The notes under the pieces were generated by a model. That model ran no database searches and was not told the DNA's origin. It saw only the letters and a program-made list of their open reading frames with translations. Made by a program: the position numbers and the translations under genes. A stretch of DNA of 64,000 bases from Capsaspora owczarzaki ATCC 30864 (taxonomy: Eukaryota > Opisthokonta > Filasterea), in NCBI RefSeq assembly GCF_000151315.2, contig NW_011887293.1, positions 2,268,605 through 2,332,604 of the forward strand. The letters are read 5' to 3'. Within the stretch, counting starts at the first letter, position 1. Each line of letters starts with the position of its first letter. Below are positions 42,164 to 63,249 of the stretch, piece after piece.

Positions 42164-45100
42164 CACCTCCCCACAAACCCAGAACCAACTCATCTCCATA
42201 CCTGAATCTGAACATGCTTGGGAAGAATGTGGGCATAAGTCGTCTCATCAAACTCGGAGAAGCGGTCGTGGTTGACGAGAAGATCGGGCTTGACGACAAA
42301 GCCGCAGCGCTTGTTCTGGAGGAAGAGACCCTCGTTGACTTGCATCGGCCGATCGGGCGTTTGGTAGTTGAGTGCGACGAGTTGCATTCCAGCAATCCAG
42401 CAAATTTCGGGATCAAAGTTGGAGGAATCGACGCGCTTGCCGGCGGGATAGGTGCGCGAGAATTGACGGCGATTGTAGTGCACAAAGTCGGCAGCCTGCT
42501 TGCGAATAATCTTGTCGGCCTTCTTTTCCTCAAAGGACGACATTTCATAGTACTTGGTCTTCTCCCGGCTCGCCTCGAACGACTCGAACGGAATGGAGCG
42601 GCAGTAGGCAACAATATCGGACAGCTCCTTGGCGACCTTTTGCTTGCGAACCATCTTCTTAATGTTGTCCTGGCGCACGCCAGCGTTGGCCAGCGCTGCC
42701 GAAATGAACATTTGCCAGTCCTGCAAGTCGGCCTGATCGATGGTCATCAAGTTGTACGTCTGGCCGGTGGCGGTCGTGATTTGGATGCCAAGCGCGCCGG
42801 TGGGTCGCACGGTTGCGCCGACCAGATCGATCGAGCCCTTCTGCAAGGCACCGAGTGGGTTTTCGCGGTCGGAGAGCAGCTCCTTGACGTCGAGGTCAAT
42901 TTCCTCGACATAGTTGGAAGGGAGCCAGCCCACCTTGCCATTGTACTCGCCCTTCCACCAGCCACCGTCGTGGCGCTCAATGTTTGAAATGATGGCATCC
43001 TTGGTGAAGGTGAGCTCGTCGGGTCGCGATGCATTGTACTCGAACAGCGTGCGCGCAAACACGCGCGTCTGCTCGACAGGCGCCGACAGACCCAGCTTTT
43101 CGAGAATCTTTTCGTTAACGGGGAACTTGAGCTTGATGCGGCGGTAGAGCGGGTGCTTTTCATAGTAGCCCACCAACTCTTCCAGCGAATCAAACGTCGT
43201 CGAACCAATGACAAAGAAGCGGCCTTCGGTCTTGATGCGGCAGTGCTTAATCTTTGAGGCAGCCAGGAACGAGATGGCAAACGAGTCGGCGCTCGTCTCG
43301 GAGCGACGGACGAGGAAGCTGCCGTCCTTGCGACAGCGCTTCAGCATGTTCTCGGCGTCGATGCGCGAGAGCACCTTGTGATACCACTCCTTGTTCTCGT
43401 AGTTGGAAGGGAGCGGAACGTGCTCGGTGAGACGGAGTGAGATCTGGGCGCTCTTGAGCGTGTTTTGACGGTAGTGGTCGACCAGCTCGTAGAGCGTGGT
43501 GAACGAGGCGTGCTCCGTCAGGAAAAAGTGGCCATTGTTCTCCTTGATGCGGACGTGCTGTGCCTTCTTGCCCAGCCAGAACGACAGCGTGAAACCAGCA
43601 GTGTCAGACTCGCGGATCAAGAACGAGCCATCCGGGCCGTTGAAGGCGGCAAGGCGCGCCTCGGAATCGACGCGACCGTCCTTGAGCTTGCCGTGGAACC
43701 AGGGCTCGCCGTTGTGGAGCTCAAAGTACTGGGGCTTGGCAGGCTCAGTCTCCTGCACCTCAGCTTCCTGCGTTTCGGCAGTGTCGGTGGTAGTCTCACC
43801 GTAATGGAGCGTGGAGCCGGCGAGCACAAAGTAGTACTGCACAGTCTCGCCGTCGAGGGGGTCTTCGAGCGTCAGGTAGCCGTTTTTTTGCGACTGCGAG
43901 AGATCGTCCTGGTTGGACGAGACAACTTCTTCCTCGGCACCTTCCTTCAGCTTCTTGTTCTTGATCAGAATCTTGTACTTGAGTTGGTCGGGCGACGGGA
44001 GCTGCTCGGCGTTCTTGTCCAGGACTTGCGTCAAGAGCATGTCGCCAAACACGTCCTTGAAGACGGTGGCCAAGACCTGCTGCTGCTCAATGCAGCAGTG
44101 ATTCTCAATCGAGAGAATGACTGGATACGGCGACGTCTCGAAGGCGTGCTGCTTGATGGTCTCCACGACATCGCGGAACTTGATCTTGGAGGTCATTGTG
44201 TGGCCGTGGTAGATGATTGGGTCGTTGTCCGGACCATCCCAGCAGTCGAGCTCGATGCATCGGCAGCCGTTGCGCAAGCAGCGGGCATATGCATCACAGG
44301 TCGATTCCGACGAGAACTGATCGCCCGTCAAGTACGTGTTGTGCGACGAGGCAATCCAGTAGTGCGACAAGGGCAGCGTCATGTTCTGGTAGACGTTGTT
44401 CAAGTGCGTGTCGTTGTAAACGTTGTTGTGCTTGCTCAACATGAACGTGGCAAACGAAGGCAGATGGAAGACGGGGTCGGCAAGGCCACCAATCTTTTTC
44501 TTTTCTTGCGTCACGACGTGCAGCATGAGCGACTTGACATAGTGTGGGTCTGATGCGCGGAGATCCTGAGCGGAGCAAGCGAACCAAAAAAAGGTGAGTT
44601 GAAAAAAAAAAAACTAACTCGCTCGTCTCCATTGCCTCTTTCGCAAAGATGTGCGGCCGGTCATGCCCAACACAACATTAAATAACAGGATCAACAGAAC
44701 TCAAACCTACCCCTTGCTCGTCGCGCAAAAAGTCCGTAAACTTGGCCTGAGTCATGGTCTTGCCGTCAGAGTACTTGGCAAACAGCTTTTCAATGACGGG
44801 GTTGGCAAGCAGAGCACGGTGAAGCTCTGTAAACTCGTCAAAGCCGATGGTGCCCTGACGGTGTGTATCGACTTGCTGGATGAGCTCCTTGATGCGCTCC
44901 TTCTTGACCTTGAGGTTTGCACGCGCAAAGAAGGTCGTGAGCTCCTTGACACCCACACGTTGATTCTCGGGGTTCATGGCCTGCCATTCCTTGATAAGCC
45001 AGCTACAAGTGGAAGAAGTTGTTGGTTGGGGTGAGAAGGATGCGACAAAAAAGGGACAAAAGATTGGCGGCAACGACAAAAAGTTTAGAACAACAACAAA

Positions 45101-46696
45101 AAATAAATGTTGGACTTACCGCTTGAGCATGTGGAGCTCAGTGAAGATGCGCGCCTCACGGACGAGCAGCGGCAGACTCATGCACCAGAGGTCGCGGTCG
45201 CGCACGCTCTCGGCCACGCAGGCAATCGTCTTGAGCCTAAACTCCATGCCGTAGTAAATGACAAACGACGTCTCCTCGCGACCGCGGTAGTCGTCATAGA
45301 AGCGATCAAACTCTTTCGTTTGCTTGCCCTGGCGCACCTCGCGAACAAAGAAAATGTCAACTGGAAGGGGAGAGACGAGCCGAATGGACGCGAGCCATCA
45401 AGTCAGTAACAAGCGAAACGGTTTTGGGGGTGGGGGTGGAGCAATTCGCGAGCATTAGAACAGATGGTTCCCCGCACTGTTCAAGCAATGTTCGCTGGGG
45501 GAGGAGGTGAAGGGGGGGGGGAAGTGTGTAGTGAATGGTTGGCAAAAATCGTGGCATTGTTTTTGGCATTTTTGGTTTGATCGGCAGGTTGAAGCGCACG
45601 GCAATGGTTGACATGCGAGACTAACGCCACCAACAAAGAAATGGGCAGGAGGTGGGGCAGGGATAACCCCCCCCCCCAGTTGCCGAAAAAAAAAATGATC
45701 TTGAAAAGTAAACAAAAAATCAAACAATCGGAGCGGCAAGGTTTTTGTTTCTTTTCCACTTGGTGAGACTGCTCTGACGGGGCTGCTTGGATGGATGAAA
45801 GTGGCCCTAGAATGGCGCCTAACTGAACAAGCAGCATACTCAAGACGCACACCAGCATCGACCACAAGCCAAAAACCAAAAGAGAGTGGCAAAGCTGAAA
45901 AAGCAGAAACCGCAGCAGGGCAACCGACTGCCAAAACCCGCCAAAGCGAAGGCCGTCTCCTTCCAACATGACTGGCCAAATGGAGCGTGCTTTTCGATCG
46001 CACGATGGCCAGAGCAACGTGAAAAGTGAAAGGGGGTGGGGGAGAATCAGGATCGTGCAATGGAGGCGCAGAAACAACAGATGACGCGCGGGCCGCCTGT
46101 TGTGTGAGCTCTTGCTTGTGACGGCATCGCGCAGACGAGTGCGAATGTGCACTGTTGCAAGCAATGATGCAACGACCAAAGTCCACACCTGCCCTCTGGT
46201 TCCCCTCCAGCCCCAGCGGCCAAAATCGGCCCAGGCAACCGAAAAGCCTTTTTTTCGTTTTTTGTTTTCTTTTTTTTTGTATTTTTTTTTTTTTTTGGTT
46301 TCCTTTTGAGTTTCTTTTCATGTCGTTGTTCGGGAGTTGTGCATTGCCTTGACGATGGAAGAGAAGGGATGGGGTGTCTGCGCATAGATGTGAGCAGCAG
46401 CAGTTGTGCACCAGCGCAGCTGCAGCCCCGACCGCTGCTCGGCCAGCTTGCAGAGAGCGCATCGAGCAAGCTGCTCAGTGAAGAGATCAAAAAAAAAATA
46501 AAATAAAAAATAAAAAAATAAAGGAAAAATAAAGCTCTTTTGATGCGTGACGAGAAGCCATTTGTGCCAGCCCAGCGTGTCGATTCGCGTGGGCTTGTGT
46601 TGCGTGCTTGTCTGCTAGCTCGCTTGCTGTCAGAGCCTGGGGGAGAAGAGGCGCCCAGGCTGGTCCGCAAGCGAGCAGAAAAGCATTGAGAAAGGG

Positions 46697-46733
<37 letters not shown>

Positions 46734-47164
46734 CTTCAACAACAACAACAACAAAGAAAAAGAAAAACTCACGCGCTGCTCTTTGGCTGCATTGCTGCAG
46801 TCAGAACACGCGTGGTTTACACCAGTGTAGCAAACGTGGTACTCGACGAACAACAAGAAGAGGGATGAGCGAGAGAAGCGGGAGAAGCAAACAGATGGAG
46901 GGTGGGAACTGGAAAAAAAAAAAAAAAAAAAAAACGAAGCAAAAAAGTGTGACTTGAAAAAAAAAAAAAAAAAAACTTGCTTTGCTGCTCGGGGACGGGG
47001 CGGCCCTGTGTGAGGATTTGGAGCTGCATGGGGTTGAGATCGAGGCTGATGATCTTCTTGCTGGGCTTCTGCTTGGGCGTGAAGACGAGCACCGGAGTGC
47101 CGCGCTTCAGGCTGTCCGTGTCCACCAGCGGACTGATCTGGTCGACCGCATCCCAAGTCGCCAT
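41129..47164 (-). CDS. PLCG: Phospholipase C gamma with C-terminal coiled coil
   Basis: Seven exons (46981-47164, 45120-45360, 44711-45002, 42202-44565, 41955-42072, 41685-41843, 41129-41571) give 1266 residues. The enzyme hydrolyses PIP2 to IP3 and diacylglycerol downstream of tyrosine kinases. In order: PH domain, EF hands (about 145-240), X box with catalytic H314 ([11 protein letters not shown]) and H359 (YHGHT), split PH start (about 463), SH2 (528-612, FLIRESD), SH2 (633-722, FLVRRSE), SH3 (740-795, ARTLFEYN), split PH end, Y box (about 885-1000) and C2. About 110 extra residues of coiled coil follow C2, which animal PLC gamma lacks. The linker between the second SH2 and SH3 has no tyrosine. 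Intron 1 appears to use a GC donor (A|GCAAGT) that restores [13 protein letters not shown]. Confidence 0.95.
45361..46980 (-). other. PLC gamma intron 1 (1.6 kb, apparent GC-AG)
   Basis: The longest intron in the window. Its sense-strand 5' end reads A|GCAAGTTT and its 3' end CTTCCAG. It contains T/A-runs and the remnants of several short open frames that show no protein-like conservation. No gene was recognised inside it. Confidence 0.55.
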
Positions 47165-47474
47165 CGTCGCAGATGTGAAGAAAGCAAAACACCAACAAAA
47201 AAAAAAAAAGAAGAAGAAAAGGAAAAAGGAAAAACAACCGAGGAGGAAAAAAAAAAAAAGAAATGGAAACAAAAAGAGAACTGAGAGACTGAGAGTTGGA
47301 GATGCAAGAGGTTGTTTTTGTTTGGATTGAACGAATCCCACGTCAAAGGGGGGGGCGGAATTTTTACACTAAAAGAGCCCCCGCCATTGGGGACCACCGT
47401 TTGTCAGCGAGACTTCCTTTGCAATAGCGGTTCACTTGTAGCACCTTGTATTAGGATTCCCCCCTCAGCCTTTT
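47165..47474. other. Upstream region of PLC gamma up to the gap
   Basis: Non-coding, with A-rich runs (47199-47212, 47249-47261). It lies between the PLC gamma start and the second assembly gap and shows no gene. Confidence 0.35.
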
Positions 47475-48393
47475 NNNNNNNNNNNNNNNNNNNNNNNNNN
47501 NNNNNNNNNNNNNNNNNNNNNNNNNNNNNNNNNNNNNNNNNNNNNNNNNNNNNNNNNNNNNNNNNNNNNNNNNNNNNNNNNNNNNNNNNNNNNNNNNNNN
47601 NNNNNNNNNNNNNNNNNNNNNNNNNNNNNNNNNNNNNNNNNNNNNNNNNNNNNNNNNNNNNNNNNNNNNNNNNNNNNNNNNNNNNNNNNNNNNNNNNNNN
47701 NNNNNNNNNNNNNNNNNNNNNNNNNNNNNNNNNNNNNNNNNNNNNNNNNNNNNNNNNNNNNNNNNNNNNNNNNNNNNNNNNNNNNNNNNNNNNNNNNNNN
47801 NNNNNNNNNNNNNNNNNNNNNNNNNNNNNNNNNNNNNNNNNNNNNNNNNNNNNNNNNNNNNNNNNNNNNNNNNNNNNNNNNNNNNNNNNNNNNNNNNNNN
47901 NNNNNNNNNNNNNNNNNNNNNNNNNNNNNNNNNNNNNNNNNNNNNNNNNNNNNNNNNNNNNNNNNNNNNNNNNNNNNNNNNNNNNNNNNNNNNNNNNNNN
48001 NNNNNNNNNNNNNNNNNNNNNNNNNNNNNNNNNNNNNNNNNNNNNNNNNNNNNNNNNNNNNNNNNNNNNNNNNNNNNNNNNNNNNNNNNNNNNNNNNNNN
48101 NNNNNNNNNNNNNNNNNNNNNNNNNNNNNNNNNNNNNNNNNNNNNNNNNNNNNNNNNNNNNNNNNNNNNNNNNNNNNNNNNNNNNNNNNNNNNNNNNNNN
48201 NNNNNNNNNNNNNNNNNNNNNNNNNNNNNNNNNNNNNNNNNNNNNNNNNNNNNNNNNNNNNNNNNNNNNNNNNNNNNNNNNNNNNNNNNNNNNNNNNNNN
48301 NNNNNNNNNNNNNNNNNNNNNNNNNNNNNNNNNNNNNNNNNNNNNNNNNNNNNNNNNNNNNNNNNNNNNNNNNNNNNNNNNNNNNNNNNNNNN
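47475..48393. other. Assembly gap (N run, 919 nt)
   Basis: Unsequenced bases hiding the 5' part of the ribophorin II gene. Confidence 0.99.
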
Positions 48394-50134
48394 GAGCTGG
48401 TCGCCAAGATCGCCGCCGCCATCGTTGAAAACGACATGGACTCGTACGGCCACGCCTTTGCCGCGTTCGCCCCGCTCGTCGCTGCTGGCGCCAAGGATGC
48501 CGTGCTCGCCAGGACTTTCGAGTCCGTCGAGGACATTCTTGCCCAGGCCGAGGAGACTGAGCGCCTGCTCTTCCTGTCCACCGGCCTCTCCTCGACATCG
48601 TTCGTCATCCGCAGCGCCTTCGACCTCGCTGCCGCCCTCAACAAGGCACCCCCGGCCAAGCCTGCCCAGATCACCAAGCTCGCGCGCTACTTTGAGAACA
48701 ACGTCCACGCCTCGCACATTGAGGATGTCCACGCCACCCTGACCGCACTCAGCACCCTCTCGAACAACGCCTTCTTTGTGCCCCTCGCCATCACCCCGGT
48801 CGCAATCCGCGCATCCCAGCAATCTCCCCGCGTCTCCGTCCGCGTGACCAAGGCCAACGGCGATGCCGCTGGTGTCCCGCTGACCGTCAAGCTTGTTCGC
48901 TCGGCCTCGAAGCCAGTCAATGTGGCCCTGACCGCCGACGCCTCCGACGCCTCCTTGTACTCGTTCGATCTCGTCGAGCTCGTCTCTGCCTCCGGCTCTG
49001 GCGTCTACGCGCTTGAGATCTCGGCCTCCCCCGCCGGCACTGGCAAGCAGAGCGTTCTTTGCCAGGCACGGCCAAAGTTCTCGGTCTCGTATGTGGGTTG
49101 CTGCCACCATCTCCAAAGGCCCACCGTTGCCGTGGTTGAGTCCGTTTCCCGCTGCATCCTCCAAGGCTGTCGATCTCAAGTTCCCCGCCGCTGCTTCTTC
49201 CAAGTTCTCGGTGGACTTCCTCCAGAAGATTATCGTTCGCTTCAGCCTCACCGACGCCAAGGACCAGCCGTTCATCGCACACCAAGTCTTTGCGCGCGTC
49301 AGCAACGCCCGCAACGACGTTGAGCACTTTGTCATTGGCGAGCACAATGCGCAGACCAACCAGTACCAGATTGTCCTTGTAAGGCGAGGTGTTTCCGGGG
49401 TGTATGTAGTTGGCAAAGTGGGAGGATTGCATCGCTGACCATTTTTGCTTCGTCGTCGTTTTGGTCTCGCAGGACATTTCTGCGATTGCTGAGGCACTCG
49501 ACGCCGCCAGCGACGATTATGAGATTTCGATCATTGTGGGTGATGCTGGCTTGGCCAGCGCAATCAACTGGAAGATTGGCACCTTTGCCATCTCCTTCCC
49601 CGATAGCTTCAAGGCCACTCTCCTTGCCGCCCGCAAGCCCGTCTCGACCGTTGGTGGCTCGCGTGCCGACTTTGCCACCAAGAAGGAGATTCACCACATC
49701 TTCCGCGTCCCCGAAAAGCGACCCCCGATCATTGTTTCGACCGTCTTCATTGGCCTGGTCCTTGCCCCCGCTGCCTTCCTCCTTGTCGCTGTAAGCTGGC
49801 GGGCGATTGTTTTTGGGGGACTTTGGAAGAAAGTGGTGGAAATTGGTTTTGTCGCAGGCGCTCACTTTTCTCTGCTCTCTATTTTGATTACTTTTGTCGA
49901 TCCCTGCAGTGGGGTCTGATCGGCGCCAATGTCAAGAACATGTCATTCCACCCGATTGCCCACGTCTTCCATGCAAGCATTGCTGGTATTCTGCTTATTT
50001 TGGTCTTGTTCTGGCTCCACCTGAGCTTCTTCACCACCCTCAAGTACCTTGCGCTTGTTGGCATTGTGGCTGCTGCTTCTGGCAACCACACGTTGCGACG
50101 AATTGCTGCCGCCCGCGAAAAGGCCAGCCAGTAA
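48394..50134 (+). CDS. RPN2: Ribophorin II / OST subunit (5' partial)
   Basis: The gene enters from the gap. Exons end at about 49088, then about 49140-49378, 49473-49790 and 49910-50134. This is the Swp1/ribophorin II subunit of the ER oligosaccharyltransferase. The luminal part includes FDLAAALNK and VRVTKANGDAAGVPLTVKLV. The C-terminal part is diagnostic: KKEIHHIFRVPEKRPPIIVS (human [20 protein letters not shown]), a TM helix, WGLIGANVKNMSFHP (human WIRIGANVSNFTFAP), a second TM helix and LKYLALVG before a third. Between about 49060 and 49180 the expected protein switches frame repeatedly (KFSVS, VAATISK, TVAVVESV, then AASSKAVDLKFP), which suggests base-call indels near the gap rather than an ordinary intron. 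The N-terminal half is missing. Confidence 0.9.
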
Positions 50135-51196
50135 AAGATCCCGCGGATGCTGGGATGCTGCTTTTGGGTATCCCTGTGCCTTGTTGTTTTTTTGTTGTTG
50201 TTGTCGTTTGTTTTGTTCCTGGTTGTCTTAATAATGAGCCCTTTCTTTCATTTCATCTTGTCTGCAAGTGTAATGTGTGACTGGAACGTGGCTTTGCAGA
50301 TTGTCGCTCCAATCCGCTGAGCTTGAGCTTTTTTTTCGTTTCCAACCTATCGTCCGCCGATGATGTCGAAGTCGCTTCAGTTTGCCAATTCGGAGGAGGG
50401 GAGCGGTGTCCGACTTTGAGGCATTCTGGCGACCACTCTCTTTTTCCCCTTCAACGGTAAGCAGAACTGAAAGTCGCTTTTTTTTCCGTTTTTTTGTTTT
50501 TTCGACTTTTCGCTTCAAGCCCACGAGTGTCGGTCTGCACGGACGACGAGAACCGCCAGCCCCACCGCTGCACCTCTATGCTGCTTCTGACGGAGCTCCC
50601 TACGTGCTGCTGGTCTTGTTCCGACCAGCGGACGATGTGAATCATGAACGTCGCAAGCTGAAGTGGAAGAACGCAAAAAAAAAAAAAAAAAAAAAAAAAA
50701 GCCACTATTGTTGAAACACCCACAATGCCGCAGACTGTTTGTCGTTGCTGTTGCGCTCTGTGTTGAATCACCCGGTTGGATTCAGTGCGAGCGCCATGGA
50801 GAAGTGTGCCAGTGAGTGCTGAGAGGCGTCGCCGTGGCAGTCTGGGCAGCGGCAGGTCAACGAAGAACAAACGCCGACAACCTTCGAAAAAAAAAAAAGC
50901 AAAACCCGTCATCATTCTGCCTTGCTAGCCAGCCACTTTGCTACCTTGGCTCTGCTCCGGCCAAGACCAGCCGGCCATCTCACCCTTCACAGCCATGGAG
51001 CTTGAGCCACAGCAAACAGAGCCAAGGAACCCCCCTTCCCCCCCCCCCTTCCCCGCCCGCTGACCATGCTGACCGTGCTGACCGTGCTGACCGCGCTGAC
51101 CGTGTCATCCCTCATCACTCATCCCTACTCTGTCTGGTCTGGCCTTGGTGCACTTGTTGGGTGTTTGCTTCATAGACGGCAGTGGTTTAGTGAACA
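50135..51196. other. Intergenic region upstream of PHAF1
   Basis: About 1.1 kb. It contains an A-run (50674-50699), a C-rich run (about 51028-51050) and an imperfect tandem GACCGTGCT repeat at about 51062-51102. No gene recognised. It presumably holds the PHAF1 promoter and 5' UTR. Confidence 0.4.
51062..51102. repeat. Short tandem repeat (GACCGTGCT-like)
   Basis: Four to five 9-nt units (TGACCATGC, TGACCGTGC, TGACCGTGC, TGACCGCGC, TGACCGTGT) in the region upstream of PHAF1. Confidence 0.8.
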
Positions 51197-53537
<2,341 letters not shown>

Positions 53538-53768
53538 AGCACGACACGATGTGCACTTCGTTTGCAAGCGTTGCGCATGGTCGGGCATCGCAGTGGCTGT
53601 CGGAATGTTGTCAACCATCGTTCAGGCCTCGATGGCCGGAGGGGTCGCCGTTTGTTTGTTGTTTCCTGATGTTTTTTGGTTAATTGGGCGTGCTTGCGTT
53701 GTGAGAATGTTGCCTTGTATAAAAAAAACCTTGCTTTTCTTGCTTGCTTGAGGACGCTTTGACGCGAT

Positions 53769-54461
53769 TCAACGCGGACTGTGTGAGGACTGCTGGTTGA
53801 ACATGACAACAATGCTGAAAACGGCAAACAGAAATAGCGGAATGAACGCCTCGCGAGCAGAAACATCAAGATCGCCGTCCAAGAGTGCTGCCAGCACGAT
53901 GGAGAAGGCAATCAGCGGCAGCGCGAGTACGAACGAGATGAAGAGCGCTTTGGGCGAGTCACTCGAAGTCAGGCTGGCACGGATGGCAACGGTCAGCGAG
54001 ATGTACAGGACCAGACCGAGGCCAATCCAGACGGGTGCGAATACTTGTCTCCACGATGCAGCTGCGAGTGTTCCTTGGACTGCAGCCTGGCTCGCGTTGG
54101 TCAGGTTGAGCGATGCGTGAGAAAGGCGAGCGTCATCATCAAGCTCGTCCAGCTTCAGCGCGACGAGGAGAGTGAAGACGAACGCGGCGACGGCAATGAC
54201 GACGCACGAGAATGCCCATCGCGACGCCAACTGGAAGGGCAGCTCGGTGAAGGACGGCTCCAAGACGCTCAGCGCGCGCGAGTGCGCTCGACTCGAACTG
54301 CCGCTGTGGCTGCTGCTGCTCTGCCGACTCGTCCCGTGTCTCCCGCTGTGTCGATCGCCGCGGTGCCGGCTTTGTCTTGGCGGCGGTGGTGGGGGTGGGG
54401 GTGGCAGTGAAGGCTGCGAGCGGGTGGCGGACGATGATGATGATGATCTCGGGGTGACCAT
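53769..54461 (-). CDS. TMEM60/TMEM185-family multipass membrane protein
   Basis: An intronless frame of 230 residues. The N-terminal 65 residues are Ser/His/Arg-rich with a polyproline run. Four hydrophobic segments follow. The motifs FTLLVALKLDE, VFAPVWIGLGLVL and FIPLFLFAVFSIVV fit the KLD...F.P.W pattern of the TMEM60/TMEM185 family (Pfam Tmemb_185A, as I recall it). An NLTNAS segment between TM1 and TM2 could be glycosylated. The function of the family is poorly known. The stop codon lies 231 bp from the PHAF1 stop (convergent). Confidence 0.6.
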   Translation of the reverse strand: MVTPRSSSSSSATRSQPSLPPPPPPPPPRQSRHRGDRHSGRHGTSRQSSSSHSGSSSRAHSRALSVLEPSFTELPFQLASRWAFSCVVIAVAAFVFTLLVALKLDELDDDARLSHASLNLTNASQAAVQGTLAAASWRQVFAPVWIGLGLVLYISLTVAIRASLTSSDSPKALFISFVLALPLIAFSIVLAALLDGDLDVSAREAFIPLFLFAVFSIVVMFNQQSSHSPR

Positions 54462-54768
54462 TGGCTCAGTGTTTGATCAGTCTGAGCGTTCCAAGCCACA
54501 CAGGAAACGACTGGTGCTGGGTGTGCTTGTAACTGTTAAAGAAGGAGATATTGCGTGTACAGTAGACAGAACTACAGTTGCAGCTCGCACAAACAAAACA
54601 TACAGATCAGACACACGAATCAGACAAATCAAACAAAACATACAAATCAGACATACAGAGCAGTCCACGAACAGGAACAACAACCGCCCCAAACACAAAA
54701 ACAAACACCATTCACAAGAATAAACACCATTCACAAACACAACACAGCAAAACGAAAAGATAGCCTCG
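54462..54768. other. Spacer with imperfect ACA-rich repeats
   Basis: Between two minus-strand genes. Contains imperfect CAGACA/AACAAAACATAC repeats at about 54590-54660 and a duplicated ACACCATTCACAA unit (about 54706-54737). No gene seen. Confidence 0.4.
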
Positions 54769-62379
<7,611 letters not shown>

Positions 62380-63249
62380 TGAAGAAGTGTTTGTTGGATG
62401 TCTGGGCTTCTGGTTGGAGCACCGGGGAAAGGGAGGGGAAGGGGGAGGAGAAGGGGAAAGGGGAGAAAAGAAAGGAGTGAGGTCAAAACAAATAAAAAAA
62501 AAAAGATAATGAAAAATACGGAAAAAAAAAAACAAACAAAAACAAACAAAAACAGTGCCCAAAAAGTACTCCGTCTGACTCACGCTCGCGCGAGAGTCAA
62601 CAGGAGAGACGGCCAACACGCTCCACTCGCAGCACAGCCAGTGCTACACGCAGACTGTCAGAAGTGGATTGGGTGCGGCAAGGCGGGAGGGGGGGGAAGT
62701 TGGAAGGGGGGAAGGGGGAAAGGGAAACAGGAGGAAGGAAAAAAAGAAGCGTGAACGATTGTTATTGTTTGGAGTACAGCGGAGGACCATCAAAATGAAA
62801 TCGACAAAGGGGAAAGCTCGCAGACGTTAAAGATTGTTATTGTTTGGAGTACATCCAAGCGGATTACTCCAAACAATAACAATTAATTTGAATTGGCATC
62901 GATAAAGGGGAAAGCTCGCAGACGTTGAAGATTGTTATTGTTTGGAGTACAACGACAACGGAGGATGCTTGCCAAGAGTGTCATTCAACAGTCAAGCAAA
63001 GCACGGTCTGAGTGTCTTCAGCAATAATTGCCGACTCGTGAGAGCACAAAAGGGGCTTATCTGAATGGAGGCGCTGTGCAACGGACAAGCTATATCCGAA
63101 CATGTGAAGAATATTCCCGGCTCTCGTATGTCAGCATTGGACATTCTCTCCAAACAAGCGAAGGGCTTTCGTGAATGCTGCACTTTAGTGAATGGAGGGG
63201 AGAGTTCAGTCTTTGATTTAGTTGTTGTCGTTGTTGCTCAACACTCGCA
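62380..63249. other. Divergent intergenic region with repeats and a hairpin
   Basis: Upstream of the ZNFX1-like gene (-) and the carrier-like gene (+). Contains AAAC/A-runs (62491-62550), G-rich purine tracts (62680-62745) and the repeat/hairpin cluster at 62757-62950 described separately. No gene seen. Confidence 0.5.
62757..62950. repeat. Direct-repeat cluster with a 19-bp perfect inverted repeat
   Basis: The unit GATTGTTATTGTTTGGAGTA occurs at 62757, 62832 and 62930. The last two copies lie in a larger direct repeat of about 53 bp (62800-62852 and 62898-62950) that differs at only about two positions. At 62865-62883 the inverse of the unit (TACTCCAAACAATAACAAT) faces the middle copy, forming a perfect 19-bp stem with a 13-nt loop (62852-62864). 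Confidence 0.9.

Noticed and set aside
43465-44553. 362-codon plus-strand open frame
   Set aside because: Exactly antisense to the X box and SH2 region of PLC gamma; GC-rich coding DNA leaves the opposite strand open.
47312-48742. Very long frames through N runs on several strands
   Set aside because: They are continuous only because the gap bases translate as unknown residues.
62757-62950. CRISPR array
   Set aside because: Only three repeat copies, unequal spacing, an inverted copy and a eukaryotic context.
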